Assembly: GCA_913062675.1 (NCBI GenBank)
Contig: CAJXWR010000006.1
Location: 1 to 48,054, forward strand
Length of the DNA stretch: 48,054 bases
Direction: 5' to 3'
Source: an uncultured Trueperaceae bacterium
GTDB lineage: Bacteria; Deinococcota; Deinococci; Deinococcales; Trueperaceae
Shown here: positions 1 to 8,205 of the stretch, piece after piece
How the letters are laid out: every line of letters begins with the position of its first letter
Position numbering within the stretch: the stretch's first letter is position 1
Program-made: the position numbers and the translations under genes
Notes under the pieces: model-generated
What the model was told of the DNA's origin: nothing
The model's database searches: none
What the model saw: only the letters and a program-made list of their open reading frames with translations

Positions 1-435
1 GCTCGCGCCCCCGTGGATGAGCACGCGTTCGCCGGGCATGAGGCCCGCCTCGAGGAAGAGGTTGAGGAAGGCCGTGAAGTGCACCTCGGGAAGGGCGGCC
101 GCCTGCACGTCGTCGAGCGTGACGGGGGTGGGCATGAGGAGCCGCTCGGAGACGGTGACGCGGTCGGCGTACCCACCGCCCGGCAGGAGCGTGTGGACGC
201 GGTCCCCGGGGGACCAGCGCGACCCTTCGGGCGCCTCGAGGACCTCGCCGGCAGCCTCGAGGCCAAGCACGTCGGTCGTGCCGGGGGGCGGGTCGTAGCG
301 ACCCGCGCGTTGTTGCAGGTCGGCTCGGTTGACGCCGGCGGCGCGCACCCGCAGGAGCACCTCCCCGGCGGCGGGTTTCGGGTCGGGTCGTTCGCGCCAC
401 GCGAGGGCGCCGTTTTCGATGGTGATGGCGTGCAT
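1..435 (-). CDS. NAD(P)H:quinone oxidoreductase (zinc-free MDR family), 3' part outside window
   Basis: The first 145 codons are visible, starting at the ATG on 433-435; the rest runs off the left edge. The translation has the N-terminal GroES-like fold of the PIG3/QOR branch of medium-chain dehydrogenases: a VRAAGVNRADLQQRAGRY stretch, then P-G-x-x-D-V-L-G-L-E-A-A-G-E-V, a GDRV turn and the start of the nucleotide-binding domain (GERVLIHGGAS). No zinc-ligand cysteines are seen, as expected for NADPH-dependent quinone reductases. A purine-rich GGGAGGA lies 4 nt before the ATG, a good Shine-Dalgarno. The gene diverges from mreB. The family reduces quinones with NADPH; the physiological substrate cannot be told. 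Confidence 0.85.
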   Translation of the reverse strand, partial: MHAITIENGALAWRERPDPKPAAGEVLLRVRAAGVNRADLQQRAGRYDPPPGTTDVLGLEAAGEVLEAPEGSRWSPGDRVHTLLPGGGYADRVTVSERLLMPTPVTLDDVQAAALPEVHFTAFLNLFLEAGLMPGERVLIHGGAS

Positions 436-510
436 TCGTCCTCCCGGTTCGCTCGGTTGTACCAGATTGATTTACCTGCGCGAAACGGCGCGTGGTGCCA
501 TGCGGTTTGG

Positions 511-516
511 TAGGTT
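511..516 (+). promoter_or_regulatory. Leaderless-type -10 box of mreB
   Basis: TAGGTT lies 6 nt before the GTG at 523, so transcription would begin at or next to the start codon. There is no clear -35 hexamer and no Shine-Dalgarno. Confidence 0.45.
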
Positions 517-522
517 TGGCGG

Positions 523-1536
523 GTGATTGGCGTTGACTTGGGTACCACGCACGTGCGGATTCACATCAAGGGGCGGGGCGTCGTTCTGCGCGAACCTGCC
601 GTGATTGCCATTGCCGAGGGCACGCTCGACGTGAAGGCGGTGGGTGACGAGGCGTATCGCATGCTCGGTCGCACCCCAGGGTCGATCGTGGCGGTGCGTC
701 CGCTCGCGAATGGCGTGATTGCCGACTACACACTGACCGAACGCATGTTGAAGGCGTTCCTCGGCAAGGTGTTGACGGGGGCGGGTCGGTTCCTTCGGCC
801 CACGATCATGGTGTGCATCCCGTCTGCGATCACCGAGGTGGAGCGTCGCGCCGTGCTGCAGGCGTTGCACGAGATTGGGGCGCGCAAGGCGTTGCTGATC
901 GAGGAGCCGGTGGCGGGCGCGATTGGTGCGGGGATCGACATTGCCCAACCGCTCGGCTCGATGGTCATCGACATGGGGGGCGGCACGACCGACATCGCCA
1001 TCATCAGTCTCGGTGGCATCGTCGTATCCGAGTCGGTTCGGGTGGCGGGCAATCAGTTCGACGAGGACATCGTGGCGTGGGTGAAGGATCGCCACAACCT
1101 GTTGATTGGCGACCGGACGGCGGAGGAGATCAAACGCATGGTGGGCGCCGCGGCACTCGATCCGGACGAGGAAGCTGCCGAGATCGACGTGCGCGGTCGG
1201 GATTTGATCGACGGCATGCCGAAGACCGTGCGGGTATCGACGCATGACGTGATCGAGGCGCTCGAGGCGTCCCTCGAACGCATCGCGGCTGCGCTGCGGA
1301 AGGTCCTCGAGCAGGCGCCTCCGGAGTTGGTGAGTGACGTGATCGATCGCGGCATCGTGATGACGGGCGGAACGTCGCAACTTCGGAACCTGGATCGCTA
1401 CTTGAGTCTCGTGAGCGGCATTCCGGTGTTCGTGGCGGACGAACCGGAGGATTGCGTGGTGGTGGGCACGAGCCGCGCATTGGAAATGGCGGACATCCTG
1501 CAGGACGCCCGCCAGCGCGGTGGGGTGTTCGATTGA
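523..1536 (+). CDS. mreB: Rod shape-determining protein MreB (actin-like ATPase)
   Basis: This 337-residue protein matches bacterial actin MreB/Mbl in length. It shows the actin-fold nucleotide sites: phosphate-1 loop DLGTTHVRI (residues 5-13), the IEEPVAGAIGAG connecting motif (about 126-137), phosphate-2 DMGGGTTDIAI (150-160) and the adenosine motif MTGGTSQLRN (about 285-294). MreB polymers line the inner membrane and organise lateral peptidoglycan synthesis with MreC, MreD and RodA. No mreC or mreD follows, so this is a solitary copy. The GTG start at 523 is chosen because the protein begins directly with the first strand and a -10 box sits 6 nt upstream. Confidence 0.93.
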   Translation: MIGVDLGTTHVRIHIKGRGVVLREPAVIAIAEGTLDVKAVGDEAYRMLGRTPGSIVAVRPLANGVIADYTLTERMLKAFLGKVLTGAGRFLRPTIMVCIPSAITEVERRAVLQALHEIGARKALLIEEPVAGAIGAGIDIAQPLGSMVIDMGGGTTDIAIISLGGIVVSESVRVAGNQFDEDIVAWVKDRHNLLIGDRTAEEIKRMVGAAALDPDEEAAEIDVRGRDLIDGMPKTVRVSTHDVIEALEASLERIAAALRKVLEQAPPELVSDVIDRGIVMTGGTSQLRNLDRYLSLVSGIPVFVADEPEDCVVVGTSRALEMADILQDARQRGGVFD

Positions 1537-1558
1537 GGCACCCGGTGGGGTGCTTCGC

Positions 1559-1990
1559 TCAGTCTTGAATCGCGACGAGCGTCAGTTCGAAGGTGAGGGG
1601 CTGCCCGGCGAGGGGGTGGTTCGCGTCGAGTGTGATGCTCTCTTCGGTCAGTGCCGTGACGGTGACGGGTACTGCGCTGCCGTCCTCTTGTTGCAGTTGT
1701 AGCGGCGTGCCGATGTCGACCTCGAGGTCGTCGGGGAGTTGTTCCCTGGGCACGTCGAGGAGCAGGTCGTCGCGGCGTTCACCGTAGGCGTCATCGACGT
1801 CGAGGCGCGCCTTCTTCGTTTCGCCGACCTCCATGCCGAGCGCGGCGTTCTCGAATCCGGGGATGACCTGCCCGCTTCCGAGGGTGATGGTGAGCGGGTC
1901 GCGTCCTTCACTGCTGTCGAACACGCTGCCGTCGTCGAGCGTGCCGGTGTAGTGGATGTGGACGGTGTCTCCTTGCTTCGCGGTCGCCAT
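1559..1990 (-). CDS. SlyD-like FKBP-type peptidyl-prolyl cis-trans isomerase
   Basis: This 143-residue cytosolic prolyl isomerase/chaperone has an FKBP half with HYTGTLDDGSVFDSS near the N-terminus and the active-site stretch GSGQVIPGFENAALGM around residues 40-55. The middle (about 65-125) is the insert-in-flap domain of SlyD proteins, and a final strand (PLTFELTLVAIQD) completes the FKBP fold. The His-rich metal-binding tail of E. coli SlyD is absent. The frame is open well upstream, but the ATG at 1990 has an ideal AAGGAGG Shine-Dalgarno and begins with the conserved strand. It lies 134 bp downstream of the gamma-glutamyltransferase gene on the same strand. Confidence 0.92.
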   Translation of the reverse strand: MATAKQGDTVHIHYTGTLDDGSVFDSSEGRDPLTITLGSGQVIPGFENAALGMEVGETKKARLDVDDAYGERRDDLLLDVPREQLPDDLEVDIGTPLQLQQEDGSAVPVTVTALTEESITLDANHPLAGQPLTFELTLVAIQD

Positions 1991-2124
1991 GGCGGCCTCC
2001 TTGCGTGCGCCGTGTGGGCGCGTTGGGACGAGGGTGGAGCGAGACGGTGTGCCTCGCGACAGTCTGGGCGAGGGTCGCACGCGGCGCTGCGCACACATGT
2101 CGCATGGGCGCCATGAGGGTGCGG

Positions 2125-3714
2125 TCAATATCCGAGGGCGAGGCCATCCTTGCGGGGGTCACTCCCCGCGACGTAGTGACCGTCGTCGAGCCGCCAGGCG
2201 AGTTGCGCGCCCCCGAACGAGAAGCTCGCTTCAGGGGGCGTCCGCGTGACCTCGTGTCCCATGGCCTTGAGTCCATCCGTGATGGCGTTGGGCATGGCGT
2301 CCTCGACGGCGACGGTGCGACCCTCCACGACGCGCCAACGGGGCGCATCGGCAGCCGCTTGCGGATTCTCGTTCCAGAGGACGGTTCGAACGAACATCTG
2401 CAGGTGGCCTTGGGGTTGCATCGGGCCTCCCATGACGCCGAACGACATGCGGGGCGCCCCGCGGTGCGTGAGAAAGGCGGGAATGATCGTGTGGAACGGT
2501 CGCTTGCCGGGACCTGCCTGGTTGGGGTGGCCAGGCTCGAGCGTGAACCCGGCTCCACGGTTCTGCAGGGAAATGCCGGTCCCGGGCACCACCACGCCGG
2601 ATCCGAAGCCGTAGTAGTTGGATTGAATGAACGACACCATGCGCCCTTGCGCGTCGGCGGCGGTGAGGTACACGGTGCCGCCGCGCTTGGGCACGCCGTG
2701 CCCGGGATCCCCGGCGCGGTTGGGGTCGATGAGGCGGGCGCGTTCGGCAGCGTAGCCGTCATCGAGGAGCGCTTCGGGTGGAACGTCGAGGTGGTTCGGG
2801 TCGGCGACGTAACGGTGCGCGTCGGCGAAGGCGAGTTTCATGGCTTCGATCTGCAGGTGCGTGGCGTGCAGGGAGTTGGGCTCCGCATCGGCGAGATCGG
2901 TGTGTCGGAGGATGGCGAGGGCGATGAGGGCGGCGAGTCCTTGCCCGTTGGGGGGAATCTCGTGGAGTTCGTGATTCCCGAAGTGGGTGGCGATGGGGTC
3001 GACCCAGTCCGCCTGGTGCGCGGCGAGGTCGCTTGCGGCAAGCGTGCCGCCGCCCGCCTGCACGTGGTGCGCCATGCGTTCGGCGAGTTCCCCTCGGTAG
3101 AACGCTTCGCCGCGGGTGGCGGCGATGGCTTCGAGGGTGTCGGCCTGCTCGGGGAAGCGCCAGGTCTCCCCTATGCGCGGCGCGCGGCCGTCACGGGTGA
3201 AGGCGGCATGAAAGTCGGGTCGTTCTCCCAGCACGTCGACGCCCACTTGCCAGGCGCGCGCGGTGATGGGGGAAACCGGAAAGCCATCACGGGCGTATTG
3301 GATGGCGGGTTCGAACAGTTGGTCGAACGGAAGGGCGCCGAAGCGTTCGTGCAGGGCGACCCAGGCGGACACGGCACCGGGGACGGTGACGGAGTCCTCT
3401 CCGCGCAGGGGGACGGCGTCCATGCCCTGGAAGCGGTCCGCACTGAACCCCGCGGGGCTCCGTCCGGAGGCATTGAGGCCGTGCAGGCGATCACCGTCCC
3501 AAACGAGGGCGAACGCGTCGCTTCCGATTCCGTTGCTGGTGGGTTCGACGATCGTGAGGGTGATGGCGGTGGCGATGGCCGCATCGATGGCATTCCCGCC
3601 CCGTGCGAGCATGCGGAGTCCGGCTGCAGCGGCGAGTGGTTGACTCGTCGCCACCACGTTTCGGGCGAGGACGGGCATGCGTTGCGAAGCGTAGGGGGTC
3701 GCGGAATCGATCAT
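2125..3714 (-). CDS. Gamma-glutamyltransferase family protein (Ntn hydrolase)
   Basis: This 529-residue protein is homologous to gamma-glutamyltranspeptidases, which cleave or transfer the gamma-glutamyl group of glutathione-like substrates after self-cleavage into two subunits. The maturation site is visible as K-R-G-G-T-V-Y-L near residue 358, the Thr being the expected N-terminal nucleophile of the small subunit. An N-terminal ARGGNAIDAAIAT segment and a GGPMQPQGHLQ segment later on are typical. No signal peptide is evident, so it may be the cytoplasmic YwrD-like type. The ATG at 3714 follows GGGGAGG; upstream in-frame codons are not conserved-looking. It sits 22 bp downstream of the chromate transporter and is probably cotranscribed. 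Confidence 0.9.
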   Translation of the reverse strand: MIDSATPYASQRMPVLARNVVATSQPLAAAAGLRMLARGGNAIDAAIATAITLTIVEPTSNGIGSDAFALVWDGDRLHGLNASGRSPAGFSADRFQGMDAVPLRGEDSVTVPGAVSAWVALHERFGALPFDQLFEPAIQYARDGFPVSPITARAWQVGVDVLGERPDFHAAFTRDGRAPRIGETWRFPEQADTLEAIAATRGEAFYRGELAERMAHHVQAGGGTLAASDLAAHQADWVDPIATHFGNHELHEIPPNGQGLAALIALAILRHTDLADAEPNSLHATHLQIEAMKLAFADAHRYVADPNHLDVPPEALLDDGYAAERARLIDPNRAGDPGHGVPKRGGTVYLTAADAQGRMVSFIQSNYYGFGSGVVVPGTGISLQNRGAGFTLEPGHPNQAGPGKRPFHTIIPAFLTHRGAPRMSFGVMGGPMQPQGHLQMFVRTVLWNENPQAAADAPRWRVVEGRTVAVEDAMPNAITDGLKAMGHEVTRTPPEASFSFGGAQLAWRLDDGHYVAGSDPRKDGLALGY

Positions 3715-3736
3715 GAAGCCTCCCCGCACGAGTGCG

Positions 3737-4279
3737 TCAACGGAAGAATGTGAGACCCACCACGCCACCGACGACGATGAGGAGGGCGGGGTGAATTCCG
3801 AAGCGAATGGCTGCGACGAGCGAACCCACTGCGAGAAGCCAGAGGCCCCAGTTGGCGAGCCACTGGGGCGGCGTGCCCAAAGCGCGGGGGGCGAACTCCC
3901 AGACGACGAGCGCGAGGAGTGCAATGACGACGGGACGGACCCCCTTGAGGAAGGCGGTCATCCAGGTGGTGTCGCGGTACTTCAGGTAGAGGCTGCCCAA
4001 CGCGATCATGGCGAGCACCGTGGGAACGGAGACGGCGAGGAGTCCGGCGGCCGCCCCTGGCCAACCAGCGACCTTGAAGCCGACGTAGCCGGCCATCTTG
4101 GTGGCGATGGGGCCGGGCAGGCTGTTGCCGAAGGCGAAGGCGTCGAGGAACTCGTCCTGCGTGAGCCACTTCTGGACCTCCACGACCTCTTCTTGAATCA
4201 GAGGAATCATGGAGGGTCCGCCTCCGAACCCGAACAGGCCGACTTTCGTGAAGGACCAGATGAGCTGGAGGAGTTCCAT
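3737..4279 (-). CDS. chrA: Chromate transporter, single CHR domain
   Basis: This 180-residue membrane protein has the CHR-domain signature FTKVGLFGFGGGPSMIPLIQEEVVE near the N-terminus and LPGPIATKMAGYVGFKVAGWPGA near residues 55-77, followed by about five hydrophobic segments. It is the short-chain form. Short-chain ChrA proteins usually come as adjacent pairs of opposite topology, yet no second CHR gene is present here. The family exports chromate; other anion substrates are possible. A TAGACT box overlaps the stop codon of the upstream gene, 8 nt before this ATG. Confidence 0.88.
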   Translation of the reverse strand: MELLQLIWSFTKVGLFGFGGGPSMIPLIQEEVVEVQKWLTQDEFLDAFAFGNSLPGPIATKMAGYVGFKVAGWPGAAAGLLAVSVPTVLAMIALGSLYLKYRDTTWMTAFLKGVRPVVIALLALVVWEFAPRALGTPPQWLANWGLWLLAVGSLVAAIRFGIHPALLIVVGGVVGLTFFR

Positions 4280-4290
4280 GACGCCGAAGT

Positions 4291-4935
4291 CTACCCGGCT
4301 GGCGCAGACGCTTCACCCGATTGGCTCAGCGCACGGGCCAGCGGTCGAACCTGCAGCAGGCCGAAGGCGTACCCGAGCGTGAGGGCGAGGATGAGCGCAA
4401 GCAGGGTACCGAGGGGTTGCCCGGTGAGCCAGGCGAAGGCGAGGAACCAGCCGGGGGTTGTGAGGAGGACGGTGGTGAAGAGCGTTTGCGCGAGCGCGCT
4501 GCGGCGCAGGGCGTGCCGACGGTCACGCCGCGCCTTGGGATCCTCTTCGCGCTCGGCGTCGGGATTCGACCCCGTGCCTACGCTTCGTCGTGCGGCGCTT
4601 TGGCCGACGTTGGCGATGAGAATGGCGAGGAAGAGGTTGCCGTACGCTGCGATGAGGAGAACCCAGGTGAGTAGCGGGTTGGGGGCGTCCTGACGTCCCG
4701 CGAGGAGCGCCGCGGCGAGGGTGACGAGGGTGATGACGCTGAGGTGGATGGTGAAGGCGGCGAGGAACGCGCGCGTGAGGGTGGTCAGCGCGGTGGCGAA
4801 GCGAAGCGGTTCGTCGTGCAGGTAGCCATGAAGAAGCGGCGCCAGCCAACCGTCGGGGCGGGCGGGTCGTTCGGGCGGGTGGCCGTGAGGGTCGGTCAGG
4901 CTTCTTGCTCGGGGGCGCTGGCGTCGCTGAGCCAA
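4291..4935 (-). CDS. Unknown four-helix membrane protein
   Basis: I do not recognise this 214-residue protein. After a basic, proline-rich N-terminus it has two hydrophobic segments (about 53-80 and 88-110), a charged loop rich in Arg, Asp and Glu (about 115-145), and two more hydrophobic segments (about 148-170 and 172-195). The start is uncertain: the longest frame uses TTG at 4935 and would overlap the upstream small gene by 40 nt, while translation may begin nearer that gene's stop at 4896. It lies 11 bp before chrA and so is likely in one operon with MATE, the small peptide and chrA. Confidence 0.6.
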   Translation of the reverse strand: MAQRRQRPRARSLTDPHGHPPERPARPDGWLAPLLHGYLHDEPLRFATALTTLTRAFLAAFTIHLSVITLVTLAAALLAGRQDAPNPLLTWVLLIAAYGNLFLAILIANVGQSAARRSVGTGSNPDAEREEDPKARRDRRHALRRSALAQTLFTTVLLTTPGWFLAFAWLTGQPLGTLLALILALTLGYAFGLLQVRPLARALSQSGEASAPAG

Positions 4936-5024
4936 ATGCCGAGCAGGACGAAGAGTCCAGCGGCGACGGTGAGGCCGACGAGGACGAGGACCGCGTAGAT
5001 TCCGATCAGCGTGAAGGTTCCCAC
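4896..5024 (-). CDS. Small hydrophobic membrane peptide (42 aa)
   Basis: A short frame begins with GTG at 5024, only 10 nt after the stop of the MATE gene, and encodes 42 residues. Nearly all of them form one long or two short membrane-spanning stretches (FTLIGIYAVLVLVG, then LTVAAGLFVLLGIWL), ending in an acidic tail (SDASAPEQEA). Such composition is not expected from a chance frame. The stop overlaps the possible start of the next gene. The function is unknown; tight coupling to a transporter gene hints at an accessory peptide, which is inference only. Confidence 0.5.
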   Translation of the reverse strand: MGTFTLIGIYAVLVLVGLTVAAGLFVLLGIWLSDASAPEQEA

Positions 5025-5034
5025 GGCGAGAAGT

Positions 5035-6459
5035 TTACCCTGCCGGTTGACGTGACACGGTGGGCTGGCTTGCGGCGAGCTTTCGGGTGCGGACGAGGAA
5101 CCTGCGGGTGAGGAGGACGGCGGCGACGGCGAGGCCTGCAACAAGGCCGAGCCAGAGGCCGTCCCCCTCCATACCGAGCGGGAAGGCGAGGACGACGGCG
5201 GTGCCGAGGCCGATGCCCCAGTAGCTGAGGAGGGAAATGACCATGGGGCCGCGCGTGTCCTTGAGGCCGCGGAGCGCGCCGGCGGCGGTGACCTGCATGC
5301 CGTCGACGACCTGGAAGAGGGCGGCGAAGCCGAGGAAGGTGACGGCGTAGGCCACGGCTCCGGCGTTGGCAGGGTCGCTGGGGTCGAGGAAGGCGGCGAC
5401 GATGAGGTGGGGGGCGAAGCGGAAGAGGGCGGCGGTGGTGAGCATGAAGGCGATGGCGACGGCAAGGCCGGTGAGGCCAGCGCGTCGCACGGCTTCGGGG
5501 TCGTTCGCGCCCATGGCGCGTGCGGTGCGAATGCCGGTGGCGCTCGCGAGGCCGAGTGGCACCATGAAGGTGATGGAGGCGGCTTGCAGGGCGATTTGGT
5601 GTCCGGCCAGCGCCGCTTCGCCGAAGAGGCCCATGAGGATCGCGGCGATGGAGAACAGGCCCACCTCGAATCCGAGGGTGAGCCCGATGGGCCAACCGAC
5701 GCGCAACAGTTCGCGGAGGATGGTGGGGTCGGGTTTGCGGAGGCCGCGCAACACGCGGTAGGCGCGGTGACGGGTGGCGACGTAGATGAGGAGTCCGCTG
5801 GTCATGAGCGTGTACACGAGGGTGGTGGCGACGCCGGTACCGACGAGGCCGAGGGCGGGGAGGCCCCAACGTCCGAACATGAGGGCGTCGTTGGCGACGA
5901 CGTTGAGGGCGATGCCCACGAGGTGGACGACCATGATGGGGCGCGTGTCGCCGATGCCTTCGAGGAAGCCGCGACTGGCGACGAGGAGGAGGGTGGGGAG
6001 CAGACCGAAACTGACGGCGCCAAGGTAGCCGCCGGCGAGCTCCACCGTGGCGGGGTTCTGGCCGAGGGCGAGGAGGGCCGGCTCGGCGAGGTTGAGGACG
6101 ATGAAGCCGGGGACGAAGAGTCCGGTGGCAAGCCAGAGACCCTGGCGGGCGGCGCGACTGGCCTGGTTCCGGTCTTCGCCGCCGATGGCTTGCGAGACGA
6201 CGGGCGCGACGCTGAGCAGGATGCCCATGCTGGCGACGAGGACGAGGCCGTAGACGACGGCGCCGAGTGCGATGCCGGCGAGCGCGGATTGTCCGAGCCT
6301 TCCGGCCATGAGCGTGTCGACCGTATTCATGCCGGTTTGTGCGAGTTGCGCGAGGATCAGCGGCCCTGCGAGGCGCAGGAGTTCGCCGAGCTCGCGGCGG
6401 GCGCGGGCTCGATCGAGAAGGCTGAGGAGTGGGCGGGCGGGGGTTCGCACGCCGGGCAT
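5035..6459 (-). CDS. MATE family multidrug/cation exporter
   Basis: This 474-residue integral membrane protein has about twelve hydrophobic segments in two homologous halves. The MATE signatures include LAGPLILAQLAQTGMNTVDTLMAGRLG near the N-terminus, the VAPVVSQAIGGEDR motif near residue 87, and a C-half equivalent (PLGLASATGIRTARAMGANDPEAVRRAG). MATE proteins exchange Na+ or H+ for organic cations, drugs or metabolites at the inner membrane. The substrate cannot be predicted. The ATG at 6459 begins the first gene of a likely minus-strand operon that continues into the small peptide gene. Its start faces the divergent ankyrin/M23 gene across 32 bp. Confidence 0.92.
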   Translation of the reverse strand: MPGVRTPARPLLSLLDRARARRELGELLRLAGPLILAQLAQTGMNTVDTLMAGRLGQSALAGIALGAVVYGLVLVASMGILLSVAPVVSQAIGGEDRNQASRAARQGLWLATGLFVPGFIVLNLAEPALLALGQNPATVELAGGYLGAVSFGLLPTLLLVASRGFLEGIGDTRPIMVVHLVGIALNVVANDALMFGRWGLPALGLVGTGVATTLVYTLMTSGLLIYVATRHRAYRVLRGLRKPDPTILRELLRVGWPIGLTLGFEVGLFSIAAILMGLFGEAALAGHQIALQAASITFMVPLGLASATGIRTARAMGANDPEAVRRAGLTGLAVAIAFMLTTAALFRFAPHLIVAAFLDPSDPANAGAVAYAVTFLGFAALFQVVDGMQVTAAGALRGLKDTRGPMVISLLSYWGIGLGTAVVLAFPLGMEGDGLWLGLVAGLAVAAVLLTRRFLVRTRKLAASQPTVSRQPAG

Positions 6460-6479
6460 CGTATCGCTACCGGGTCGGG

Positions 6480-6485
6480 TAGCAT
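6480..6485 (+). promoter_or_regulatory. Leaderless-type -10 box of the ankyrin/M23 gene
   Basis: TAGCAT ends 6 nt before the ATG at 6492. No Shine-Dalgarno is present. Confidence 0.5.
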
Positions 6486-6491
6486 CTCGGC

Positions 6492-7646
6492 ATGGTTCGC
6501 ATCTTTGGATTCATCGTGGCGTTCGCCGGCTTGGCCGTGGCGGCGCTTTGGGCGACGGGCTTCCTTCCGGGGGGTTCGTCACGTGGGGCGGAGGCAGGTC
6601 CGACGCCGACGCAAGTGTTGTTCTCCGCGACGGACGTGGGGAACGTGGTGAGCGTGAGTGACGCATTGTCGGCGGGGGCGTCGCTGTCGCAGACCGATGC
6701 GTTCGGGCGCACGGCATTGATGCGTGCCGCAGCGGCGGGTCACGACAGGGTCGTGGAGGTCCTGCTCGATGCGGGTGCGGATCTCGAGGCGCGTTCGCTG
6801 GGGGGTTGGTCGGCGCTGATGTTCGCGGTGCACGAGGCGCCTTCGGCGTCGACGGCGTTGCTGCTGTTGAATGCGGGGGCCGATCCGCACGTGACCGATC
6901 CCGATGGCCGCCGCGCGCTCGAGTTGGCCGAGGAGAACCCTGCCGTGCGGGGGAGTGGCGTGGGCGTGCGCTTGCGCGAGTTGACCGAGTGGTCCGAGGA
7001 GCTCGCCGTGCTGCGGAACGGGGACGTGTTCGCGGAGGGTTGGCCGTCGATGTACATCGTGCCGATTGCGGATGCGACGTTGTCGTCGCGCGCCAGTCAC
7101 CTGCCGGGTGCCCCGCGCGCGTACCGGAATGGGACGCATGAGGGGTTCGATTTCTACGATGGAACCGTGAGCGTGGAGATTGCGTACGGCACGCCGCAGC
7201 GCGTGGTCGCATCGGGCGTGGTGATTCGTGCGGATCATGACTACGTGGAGTTGGACGTGCCGGGCTACGAAGCGTTGATTGCCGAGGCGCGGGGGTCGAT
7301 GCAGACACCCGAGGACGTGCTCGATGCGTTGCGGGGCCGACAGGTTTGGGTGCGGCACCCGGGTGGCTTCGTGTCGCGTTACGCGCACCTCTCGGGGATT
7401 CCCGAGAACGTGGCGGTCGGGCAGCGCATTGCGCAGGGCTCGGTGATTGGCTTCACGGGGAACTCGGGAACCGAGGAGGCGGCGGAGGGGACCGAGGCGG
7501 GACCGCACCCGCACGTGGAGATTTGGCAGGGGGACCGCGTGTACCTGGGGCAGGGGATGGAACCGGCGGAGATCTACGCGATTGCGGCGCAGGTGTTCGG
7601 GTTCGATGCCTTGCCGCCGTTCACGGATGGTGGCTTGGTCTTCTAG
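6492..7646 (+). CDS. Ankyrin-repeat / M23 (LytM-type) metallopeptidase fusion, membrane-anchored
   Basis: The 384-residue product begins with a single hydrophobic segment (residues 4-25), either a signal anchor or a signal peptide. Three ankyrin repeats follow (about 45-150), with the typical GRTALMRAAAAGHDRVVEVLLDAGAD pattern. The C-terminal half is an M23/LytM domain: the first zinc motif HEGFD is near residue 216, R-Y-A-H-L-S-G carries the conserved His near 297, and the H-P-H-V-E-I-W motif lies near 340. All expected zinc ligands are therefore present, so an active peptidoglycan endopeptidase in the envelope is likely. Long inserts separate the motifs. The ankyrin part probably binds a partner that localises or restrains the enzyme, which is inference. 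Confidence 0.82.
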   Translation: MVRIFGFIVAFAGLAVAALWATGFLPGGSSRGAEAGPTPTQVLFSATDVGNVVSVSDALSAGASLSQTDAFGRTALMRAAAAGHDRVVEVLLDAGADLEARSLGGWSALMFAVHEAPSASTALLLLNAGADPHVTDPDGRRALELAEENPAVRGSGVGVRLRELTEWSEELAVLRNGDVFAEGWPSMYIVPIADATLSSRASHLPGAPRAYRNGTHEGFDFYDGTVSVEIAYGTPQRVVASGVVIRADHDYVELDVPGYEALIAEARGSMQTPEDVLDALRGRQVWVRHPGGFVSRYAHLSGIPENVAVGQRIAQGSVIGFTGNSGTEEAAEGTEAGPHPHVEIWQGDRVYLGQGMEPAEIYAIAAQVFGFDALPPFTDGGLVF

Positions 7647-7672
7647 CGCCTTGGCGTCCTGGAGAATGCGAG

Positions 7673-7700
7673 CGCCGCAACCCCCAAGGGTTGCGGCGCA
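7673..7700. terminator. Intrinsic terminator between convergent genes
   Basis: A perfect 12-bp stem (GCGCCGCAACCC with its complement) closes a CCAA loop at 7685-7688. It lies in the 75-bp gap between the converging ankyrin/M23 and hsp20 genes and can serve both strands. The T-rich tail on the plus strand is broken (a short TTT, then TTTT at 7717-7720), so it is not a textbook U-tract. Confidence 0.7.
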
Positions 7701-7721
7701 CTCTCGCTTTGGGCGTTTTCG

Positions 7722-8153
7722 TCAGTTGGCTTGAATCTCGATCTTCTTGACCTTGGCTTCGTTGACCTTGGGCATGGTGAGGGTGAGGAGGCCGTCTTGG
7801 ACGCGCGCCTCGACGCGGTCGACGTCGACGCTGTTGGGGAGTTTCAGGCTGCGGGTGGTCTGCCCGCGCGGGATCGTGCGGGTCCAGTAGCGGCGTCCCT
7901 CGGTGTCGGGCGTGGCGACGTCGGCGCGGATGGTGAGGTCGCGCCCTTCGATGGACACGTCGAGGTCGCTGGCGGTGAGGCCAGGCACGGCGAGCTCGAG
8001 GACGAGCGCGTCATCGGTTTCGTACAGGTCCATCGGCGTGTCGGTGTCGCGCGTGGGGGTGCTGCTGGACATGAGGTCGAAGAGTCGGTCGAAGGGGTCG
8101 AAGAGGGCGTCGGGGGTGGTGGTGCGGATGGGTCGGGTGCGGATGAGGGTCAT
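7722..8153 (-). CDS. Small heat-shock protein, Hsp20/alpha-crystallin family
   Basis: This 143-residue ATP-independent chaperone binds unfolding proteins and hands them to DnaK/ClpB. The alpha-crystallin domain spans about residues 43-135, with DLYETDDALVLELAVPGL at its start, a conserved RDLTIRAD strand, and the A-x-x-x-D-G-L-L-T-L-T-M-P signature near 120-132. The N-terminal arm contains FDPFDRLFDLM. A longer frame exists, but ATG 8153 with TTGGAGGT upstream is the plausible start. A strong promoter overlapped by a HspR-type inverted repeat lies 53-82 bp upstream. Confidence 0.95.
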   Translation of the reverse strand: MTLIRTRPIRTTTPDALFDPFDRLFDLMSSSTPTRDTDTPMDLYETDDALVLELAVPGLTASDLDVSIEGRDLTIRADVATPDTEGRRYWTRTIPRGQTTRSLKLPNSVDVDRVEARVQDGLLTLTMPKVNEAKVKKIEIQAN

Positions 8154-8205
8154 GGCTACCTCCAAGAGACGAGTGTTTTGGCGCATGAAAACGCCGTACG
8201 CTCGA

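Noticed and set aside
2005-3753. A plus-strand open frame of 582 codons opposite the gamma-glutamyltransferase gene
   Set aside because: The minus strand carries all the conserved family motifs; the plus frame has none.
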